Assembly: GCA_002707335.2 (NCBI GenBank)
Contig: PAMN02000059.1
Coordinates: 7,690 to 13,746 of the forward strand
Length of the DNA: 6,057 bases
Direction: 5' to 3'
From: Methanobacteriota archaeon
Lineage (GTDB): Archaea > Thermoplasmatota > Poseidoniia > Poseidoniales > Poseidoniaceae
The notes under the pieces: model-generated
Told to the model about the DNA's origin: nothing
Databases searched by the model: none
What the model saw: only the letters and a program-made list of their open reading frames with translations
Program-made: the position numbers and the translations under genes
In this document: positions 1 to 4,468 of the stretch, piece after piece
How the letters are laid out: every line of letters starts with the position of its first letter
Position numbering within the stretch: position 1 is the stretch's first letter

Positions 1-1473
1 GGCACTCTTTCCTCATATGCATGGTCTATATTGTGTCTAAATTACCTTATTAGCGAGTCAATTATACCTAATTTACAAAACACTGAAAATAAAACAACAG
101 TTGAGATAAATGACATTGAATATGATATCTCGTTTGATAAAGACGTTACTTTTTCCATTGAAAAAGAACATTCAACAGCAAGTCTAGTTCTAGGTTTCTT
201 TCAATTTTATTCCAACTGGGATTGGAAAAACAATGTTGTATCAATGAGAAGCGGCGGCAATATCCACAGAGAAGAAAAATCTTGGGATAATGAGGAACCT
301 AATGCTATCGATTTGATAAATGCTGGAAAAAACAACGCTAAAGTTGGTAAACACCACTTACCAATAGAAGATCCATTCGACCATTCACATGACCTATCCA
401 GAGTACTCACTGCTGAAGGAGAATTAATAATACAAAATGAAATTTTGAGGGTTCTTGTTGAAGTTAACAAAGGAACGAAATGGAATCTAATTTGCGAAAC
501 TATAGATCCTGAAAGGTTGGCTGATTTGGAGCCGGAAGATTTGTTTCACGATTTAAGAAACCTTGAATTAAAGGATATCCAAAATATGAAAACAAAAGTT
601 CAGGGAGAAATTAATGGCTTGGAGTCAAAACTCAAAGCTCTTGAAGAAGAAAAATCTGTCTCGATAAGGTTAGCAAATGCAATGAAAGGAATTATTGAAG
701 AAACATCCGGAATAAAATCAGAGCACAAAAATGTTCACATCGGATTACGTGAAAGGAGTGCCGAAATAAAAGATTTGAAGAGTCGGAGGGACACTATTAA
801 TTCCAATATTGTTATTCCTTTGAAATACATTGAAGAGCAATTAGCAAAGGTATACAAACGTCTAACAAATGAACTAAACGTAAGGAGAATTCCAACATTA
901 AATCAAGAAATTAGTGACTTTTCATGGTTCTTCGAATTGCAAGAAATGCACAAAAAGGCAGGAGAAGCTGAAGCATTGCACAATAAATACGTAGAGTTGG
1001 CAAAACTTCAGCATAAAGACATAAAAAAATTAGAAATTTATGAATCGCAACATGACGAAGTTACATCTAAAATGTTAGAAAATGAACCATTACTAAAGGA
1101 TGTTAACATTGGTAAAAACGGAATTAGGTCATACGATAAGCGCGTATACAACATAAACCGAGCAATTCACAAGAGAAAAGGAGAATTCCAGAAATTGCGA
1201 AGAGAAATTGGTAGGCTAGATGCTTGGTTAAGAATTTTGAAAGGCGGAAATAGAAACAAATCAAAACGAAAGGGTCGAGACACACCGAGAGCAGAAAGGG
1301 TGTCATCTGGACCAGTCACACTTGGAGACCTATCTGACTTGCTTGCTAACGCTTCTACAGAGAAAACCACGAAAAAACCAAAGAAGGTTAGTTCGAAAAA
1401 AGCAGGTATGAAGAAATTTGGGAAATTCTCGGCACACCGCGGAAACAGAGGGTCTTATCAGAGGAAAGATTGA
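1..1473 (+). CDS. Cid1/GLD2-like RNA nucleotidyltransferase with coiled-coil and basic tail (5'-truncated)
   Basis: Frame 1 is open from base 1, so the gene begins outside the window; the TTG at 31 is not a credible start. Window codons 1-6 read GTLSSY, the nucleotide-binding motif of non-canonical poly(A)/poly(U) polymerases, whose Tyr stacks on the incoming base. Codons 62-139 match the PAP-associated domain: LGFFQFYSNWDW, VVSMRSGG, then IEDPFDHSHDLSR. These three blocks align in order with human GLD2 and fission-yeast Cid1 as I remember them. The family adds untemplated nucleotides to RNA 3' ends. The catalytic Asp residues would lie upstream and cannot be checked. After about codon 180 comes a long Glu/Lys-rich coiled coil to about codon 413, interrupted near nt 888-950. 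The protein ends in a Lys/Arg-rich tail (nt 1243-1473) suited to RNA binding. This extension is not typical of Cid1 proteins. Family call is strong; activity and substrate are inferred. Confidence 0.85.
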   Translation, partial: GTLSSYAWSILCLNYLISESIIPNLQNTENKTTVEINDIEYDISFDKDVTFSIEKEHSTASLVLGFFQFYSNWDWKNNVVSMRSGGNIHREEKSWDNEEPNAIDLINAGKNNAKVGKHHLPIEDPFDHSHDLSRVLTAEGELIIQNEILRVLVEVNKGTKWNLICETIDPERLADLEPEDLFHDLRNLELKDIQNMKTKVQGEINGLESKLKALEEEKSVSIRLANAMKGIIEETSGIKSEHKNVHIGLRERSAEIKDLKSRRDTINSNIVIPLKYIEEQLAKVYKRLTNELNVRRIPTLNQEISDFSWFFELQEMHKKAGEAEALHNKYVELAKLQHKDIKKLEIYESQHDEVTSKMLENEPLLKDVNIGKNGIRSYDKRVYNINRAIHKRKGEFQKLRREIGRLDAWLRILKGGNRNKSKRKGRDTPRAERVSSGPVTLGDLSDLLANASTEKTTKKPKKVSSKKAGMKKFGKFSAHRGNRGSYQRKD

Positions 1474-1476
1474 GAG

Positions 1477-1953
1477 ATGTTGTCAAATTCAGAAAAACCA
1501 GCCGAATGGCGTCTTGGGGATTATCCAAAAAATCTCGATGATTTTACTATTGAATGTATAAAACAACTATTTTTTGACCAAACTGGTGAAGAATACTCAA
1601 AGATGTCGATTCAGACCCTACCTATCCCTAAGTGGGGAGGAAATTTACTGCTGTATGACGATAATAACATACTCCGTGGACTTATGTGGGCAAATAGATT
1701 TCAATACAAAAAAACTAGAATCGTTGCTTTTGTGATTGATCAAGATTTCACCTCAATGGGATTGGGCAGCCAAGCCTGGAACGAATTAATTCATTCCGCA
1801 AAGGAGGAAGGAATAGAAGAAATTCAATTAGAGGTTAAGGCTAGTAACCTGAATGCCATTCGGTTCTATCAAAACCGTGGGTTAAAAATTATCGAAAAAC
1901 TTGATGGTTATTACAAATCCGGTTTAGGATACGTTATGCGTGGTCTAATTTAA
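1477..1953 (+). CDS. GNAT-family N-acetyltransferase
   Basis: A 158-residue protein of normal size for a single GNAT domain, which moves an acetyl group from acetyl-CoA to an amine. The core is in the C-terminal half. Strand beta4 is IVAFVID (82-88). It is followed by the pyrophosphate-binding loop TSMGLG (92-97), which keeps both glycines but has Thr where the consensus has Gln/Arg. Motif B is LEVKASNLNAIRFYQNRG (118-135), with the usual Asn126 and a Tyr131 in the place of the frequent general acid, followed by a GYY near the end. This is closest in style to RimI-like protein acetyltransferases, but the first 65 residues give no substrate clue. The ATG lies 3 nt after the preceding stop, and the purine-rich GAGGAAAGATTGAGAG just upstream can serve as ribosome-binding site. 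Translational coupling with the nucleotidyltransferase gene is likely. The family is secure; the target is unknown. Confidence 0.9.
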   Translation: MLSNSEKPAEWRLGDYPKNLDDFTIECIKQLFFDQTGEEYSKMSIQTLPIPKWGGNLLLYDDNNILRGLMWANRFQYKKTRIVAFVIDQDFTSMGLGSQAWNELIHSAKEEGIEEIQLEVKASNLNAIRFYQNRGLKIIEKLDGYYKSGLGYVMRGLI

Positions 1954-1982
1954 GGAAATAATCATGACCTATCTCCCGCACA

Positions 1983-2297
1983 GTGGATACTATGCTAAGC
2001 AACATCATTGGCGATTTGGTTGATGGTGATTCTATCGTAGCCGCCGCATTAATCAACCCTGATGGATTTACAATTGAAAGAACGTCGATTGACCTGAGGC
2101 CGAATGATCTGATGAGTCTTTTTGACTTGACAGAAGACGCTGATATCGTCTCGATTTTAACCACAGATTTTACAGTAACTCGTAGAAAATTTACAACTGG
2201 ACATCTAGTAATTATCCAATCTCCAAAAAATGCAAACATTGGGAAAGCAAGATTACGATTAGAACAATCCTGTGCTTTAATAGAAAATTATCTCTAA
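1983..2297 (+). CDS. Roadblock/LC7-like small protein
   Basis: A protein of 104 residues (GTG start at 1983) or 101 residues (ATG at 1992). It resembles the Roadblock/LC7 (MglB-like) fold: an N-terminal helix (LSNIIGDLVDG), a strand and turn VAAALINPDGFTIE with the characteristic xNPDG turn, a helix (NDLMSLFDL), then the strands FTVTRRKF and GHLVIIQSP, and a C-terminal helix (ARLRLEQSCALIENYL). Such proteins dimerise and usually regulate or scaffold Ras-like GTPases or signalling complexes; archaea often carry several. No GTPase gene is visible in the window. The frame has a stop at 1965-1967, so the start must lie at or after 1968; neither candidate has a good ribosome-binding site. It begins 29-38 nt after the acetyltransferase stop. 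The family call rests on pattern and length, not on catalytic motifs. Confidence 0.7.
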   Translation: MDTMLSNIIGDLVDGDSIVAAALINPDGFTIERTSIDLRPNDLMSLFDLTEDADIVSILTTDFTVTRRKFTTGHLVIIQSPKNANIGKARLRLEQSCALIENYL

Positions 2298-2313
2298 ATT
2301 TGGGCTAGCGAGA

Positions 2314-2320
2314 CTTAAAT
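2314..2320 (+). promoter_or_regulatory. Possible TATA box upstream of the coiled-coil gene
   Basis: CTTAAAT, preceded by purine-rich GCGAGA, resembles an archaeal BRE/TATA element. Usual spacing would put a transcription start near 2340-2346, giving a leader of about 40 nt that holds the hairpin and the ribosome-binding site. AT-rich DNA gives such matches by chance, so this is weak. Confidence 0.22.
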
Positions 2321-2348
2321 GTGGAAGGTTGGTGGCTATGTTGCTGAG

Positions 2349-2362
2349 AGTGCGGGAGCACT
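2349..2362 (+). other. Small hairpin with GNRA tetraloop in the intergenic gap
   Basis: AGTGC (2349-2353) pairs perfectly with GCACT (2358-2362) around the loop GGGA, which fits the stable GNRA tetraloop class. It sits 8 nt before the AGGTG ribosome-binding site of the next gene, so it could affect translation or mark an RNA-protein contact. A 5-bp stem is short and may be coincidental. There is no U-run after it, so it is not a terminator. Confidence 0.3.
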
Positions 2363-2370
2363 ATGCGAAC

Positions 2371-2375
2371 AGGTG
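2371..2375 (+). promoter_or_regulatory. Ribosome-binding site AGGTG
   Basis: AGGTG ends 9 nt before the ATG at 2385 and matches the archaeal anti-Shine-Dalgarno core (complement of GGAGGTGA). It supports that ATG as the start of the coiled-coil protein. Confidence 0.6.
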
Positions 2376-2384
2376 CGATGAAGA

Positions 2385-3260
2385 ATGACAGGACTTAAGG
2401 AAACTCTGGACGAGAAGCGAAAATTGGTTGACAAGAAAGCAACCCAATACAGAACAACTCGCGACGAATGGAATAATAGAACGAAAGAGTTTACAGTCCA
2501 AAGAAACGAACTTAACGCAGAAGTTAGAGAACTTATTCAAAACGTTAAACAGCAAAGAGAAATTCGTGAACAAATGAATGAACTTGTTAGAGAAAAGAAG
2601 AATGCTAGGAAAGAAGCTAGTAATCTCGTCAAGGAAGCGAAGGGTGAACTCGATACCCAAAAAGGCGGAAATGATGACACGTCAAGAGGTCGCAAGAAAG
2701 GTGAGAGAAAGGTCACAGTTCATTCTCTACGAAGAGAATTTGACAAACTTGATAGGGAAATGGAAAGAGGAAAACATCTCGGTCAAAATGAAAAGAAAGT
2801 GATGAAAAGGATGAAAGAAATTCGTTCTCAAATCAAAGCAATGGAAGCAAATGAAGATTCAAACCTCGACCTAAAAGATGCTAGAGGAAAATTACGTGAA
2901 GCCATGGTTGCTCAAGAAGAAGCACACAAAGAGGTTCAAGAAGCAGCACAGAAAGCACAAGATGCACACGATTTGATGCTATCATGGAACAAAGAGGTAG
3001 ACAGACAACGTGAACTCGCTGAAGGTTCTCACAGAGAACTTAGAAAATCAAAGAAAGAAGCAGATAAAGCACATAGATTCTACATCGTATCACTAAGATG
3101 CCTGCACTCTATCCAAGACATAATTAGATCTATGAGAGGAACTGAGTCTGGAGACTCACAACGCGGTGCTCGCGTAGAAGTTCAAGACTTGATGAGCAAA
3201 TTAATGAGTGGAGACACTCTTTCAACTGAGGAACTAATGGAACTTCAACGATTTGATTAA
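2385..3260 (+). CDS. COG1340-like archaeal coiled-coil protein
   Basis: A 291-residue, almost entirely helical and very highly charged protein with no membrane segment, signal peptide or enzymatic motif. Coiled coil runs from about residue 3 to 90 (including the NELNAEVREL and REQMNELVREKKNARKEA blocks). A polar linker rich in Gly, Lys and Arg follows at about 92-108. A second long coiled coil starts at VTVHSLRREFDKLDREME (about 110) and continues to about 245. The C-terminus is a short separate motif, SGDTLSTEELMELQRFD, of the gel/T-x-E-E-L type I associate with archaeal coiled-coil proteins of COG1340, whose function is unknown and which are sometimes misnamed phosphoserine phosphatase. The start is supported by AGGTG at 2371. 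The gene follows the Roadblock gene after 87 nt, and PurP begins 43 nt after its stop. A structural or scaffold role is inference only. Confidence 0.75.
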   Translation: MTGLKETLDEKRKLVDKKATQYRTTRDEWNNRTKEFTVQRNELNAEVRELIQNVKQQREIREQMNELVREKKNARKEASNLVKEAKGELDTQKGGNDDTSRGRKKGERKVTVHSLRREFDKLDREMERGKHLGQNEKKVMKRMKEIRSQIKAMEANEDSNLDLKDARGKLREAMVAQEEAHKEVQEAAQKAQDAHDLMLSWNKEVDRQRELAEGSHRELRKSKKEADKAHRFYIVSLRCLHSIQDIIRSMRGTESGDSQRGARVEVQDLMSKLMSGDTLSTEELMELQRFD

Positions 3261-3303
3261 CTTCAAAGACCGAATTAGAATAGGTGTAAATTGGGGCTCT
3301 CTA

Positions 3304-4461
3304 ATGATTCAACGAGACGAAATCGCAGGCATAATCGAGGATTACGAACGCCTCAAATTAAGAATTGGGATGACTGCTAGCCATTCTGCTCTTGATATTT
3401 GTGATGGAGCAATTGAAGAAGGGTTCCCTACTGTAGCATATGCGCAAAAAGGAAGAGAAAAAACATACTCTGAATATTTCAAGACACAGAGAACTACTTC
3501 TGGAAGAGTTAGAAGAGGTATGGTTGACAAAACTATAGTTTTGGATTCATTCAATGATGTACTTAAACCAACTATGCAAGAAGAAATGCGAAAGCGCAAT
3601 GTCATTTACATTCCAAATAGGTCATTCACATCCTATTCTAAAATCGATGATATTGAGAATAATTTCAAAGTTCCAATGTTCGGCTCAAGAAATATGTTGC
3701 GAATGGAAGAAAGAACTGAAGACCAAGATTACTACTGGATTCTAGATAAGGCTGGATTACCATATCCTGAAGCAATTGAAGACCCTCAAGACATTGATTG
3801 TTTGGTGATTGTCAAATTACATCATGCTCAGAAAAAACTAGAACGTGGATTTTTCACATGTGCATCGTATGAAGAGTACTTAGAGAAGAGTAGTTCATTG
3901 CTTAAAGAGGGCATCATTGATCAAACATCCTTAGATGGAGCTAGAATTGAACGTTATGTAATCGGGCCTGTATTCAATCTAAATTTCTTTTACTCACCGC
4001 TTGAAGAAGATATGCCAAAATTGGAGTTATTAGGTGTAGACTGGAGATTTGAATCATCACTTGATGGTCATGTCCGACTGCCAGCACCTCAACAAATGAC
4101 AATGCCTGTTCATCAACAGATACCGGAGATGACTGTTGTAGGCCATAATACTGCAACAATTAGAGAATCTCTCCTAGAGAAGGCGTTCGAACTTGGAGAG
4201 AAATTCATTACAGCCTCAAAAGAGCATTATGACCCAGGAATCATAGGTCCTTTCTGTCTTCAAACCTGCATTGATAAAGACATGAATTACTCGATTTACG
4301 ATGTCGCACCTAGATTAGGTGGAGGTACCAACGTACATGTCTCAGTAGGGCATCCTTACGGAAATGCTACTTGGAGAAAACCTGTTTCTTCCGGAAGAAG
4401 AATCGCTATGGAAATACGCAGAGCTGCAGAGCAGGACAGACTTCTTGAAGTATTAACTTGA
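3304..4461 (+). CDS. purP: PurP-family ATP-grasp enzyme (FAICAR synthetase or PurP paralogue)
   Basis: A 385-residue protein collinear with Methanocaldococcus jannaschii PurP (361 residues) over its full length. PurP makes FAICAR from AICAR, formate and ATP, replacing the folate-dependent PurH step of archaeal IMP synthesis in the cytosol. Matches are MIQRDEI at the N-terminus, ASHSALD (His27, the same number as in the M. jannaschii enzyme), VPMFGSRNMLR, the SLDGHVRLPAP block, RESLLEKAFELGEK, GIIGPFCLQT (about 312-321) and YDVAPRLGGGTN (332-343). An insertion of about a dozen residues near 60-72 explains the extra length. The ATG at 3304 is preferred over the in-frame TTG at 3253, because it aligns exactly with the known start and avoids overlap with the coiled-coil gene. 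Some substrate-site residues differ from M. jannaschii (PNRSF for PHGSF; HHAQKKLERGFF for the Gly-rich loop), so it may be a second PurP type. Family is certain; exact reaction less so. Confidence 0.92.
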   Translation: MIQRDEIAGIIEDYERLKLRIGMTASHSALDICDGAIEEGFPTVAYAQKGREKTYSEYFKTQRTTSGRVRRGMVDKTIVLDSFNDVLKPTMQEEMRKRNVIYIPNRSFTSYSKIDDIENNFKVPMFGSRNMLRMEERTEDQDYYWILDKAGLPYPEAIEDPQDIDCLVIVKLHHAQKKLERGFFTCASYEEYLEKSSSLLKEGIIDQTSLDGARIERYVIGPVFNLNFFYSPLEEDMPKLELLGVDWRFESSLDGHVRLPAPQQMTMPVHQQIPEMTVVGHNTATIRESLLEKAFELGEKFITASKEHYDPGIIGPFCLQTCIDKDMNYSIYDVAPRLGGGTNVHVSVGHPYGNATWRKPVSSGRRIAMEIRRAAEQDRLLEVLT

Positions 4462-4463
4462 GG
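4460..4463 (+). promoter_or_regulatory. Ribosome-binding site GAGG overlapping the purP stop
   Basis: GAGG overlaps the last two bases of the purP stop codon and lies 5 nt before ATG 4469 and 8 nt before ATG 4472. It indicates that the symporter is translated from the same transcript as purP, probably with coupling. It does not decide between the two adjacent ATG codons. The ATG at 4464 is ruled out because it stops after two codons. Confidence 0.55.
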
Positions 4464-4468
4464 ATGGT

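Noticed and set aside
31..33. TTG at 31 as the start of the first protein
   Set aside because: The same frame is open to base 1, and codons 1-10 already encode the conserved GTLSSY motif, so the gene is truncated by the window edge.
207..470. Minus-strand ORF of 87 codons
   Set aside because: It lies antisense to the conserved PAP-associated domain and shows no domain-like pattern or start signal.
1124..1370. Two overlapping minus-strand ORFs
   Set aside because: They mirror the Lys/Arg-rich coding region in other frames; the apparent Phe/Leu richness is the complement of Lys/Glu codons.
1934..2239. Minus-strand ORF of 101 codons opposite the Roadblock gene
   Set aside because: The plus-strand protein has a recognisable fold pattern and fits the directional gene run; the antisense product has none.
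2298..2384. C/D box guide RNA in the intergenic gap
   Set aside because: A GCGATGA near 2375 resembles a C box and CTGA near 2344 a D box, but they are in the wrong order and lack C'/D' partners.
2361..2660. Minus-strand ORF of 99 codons opposite the coiled-coil gene
   Set aside because: Its Phe/Ser/Leu-rich product is the expected shadow of a Glu/Lys/Arg-rich helix gene.
2578..2802. Plus-strand ORF of 74 codons inside the coiled-coil gene
   Set aside because: It is in another frame within a well-supported gene and has no independent motif.
3253..3303. TTG-initiated 17-residue extension of PurP
   Set aside because: It overlaps the coiled-coil gene by 8 nt and has no PurP similarity; the ATG at 3304 aligns residue for residue with M. 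jannaschii PurP, including His27.
3342..4159. Short ORFs in other frames across purP (3342-3605 minus, 3554-3745 plus, 3974-4159 minus)
   Set aside because: All overlap highly conserved PurP coding sequence and none shows a domain.
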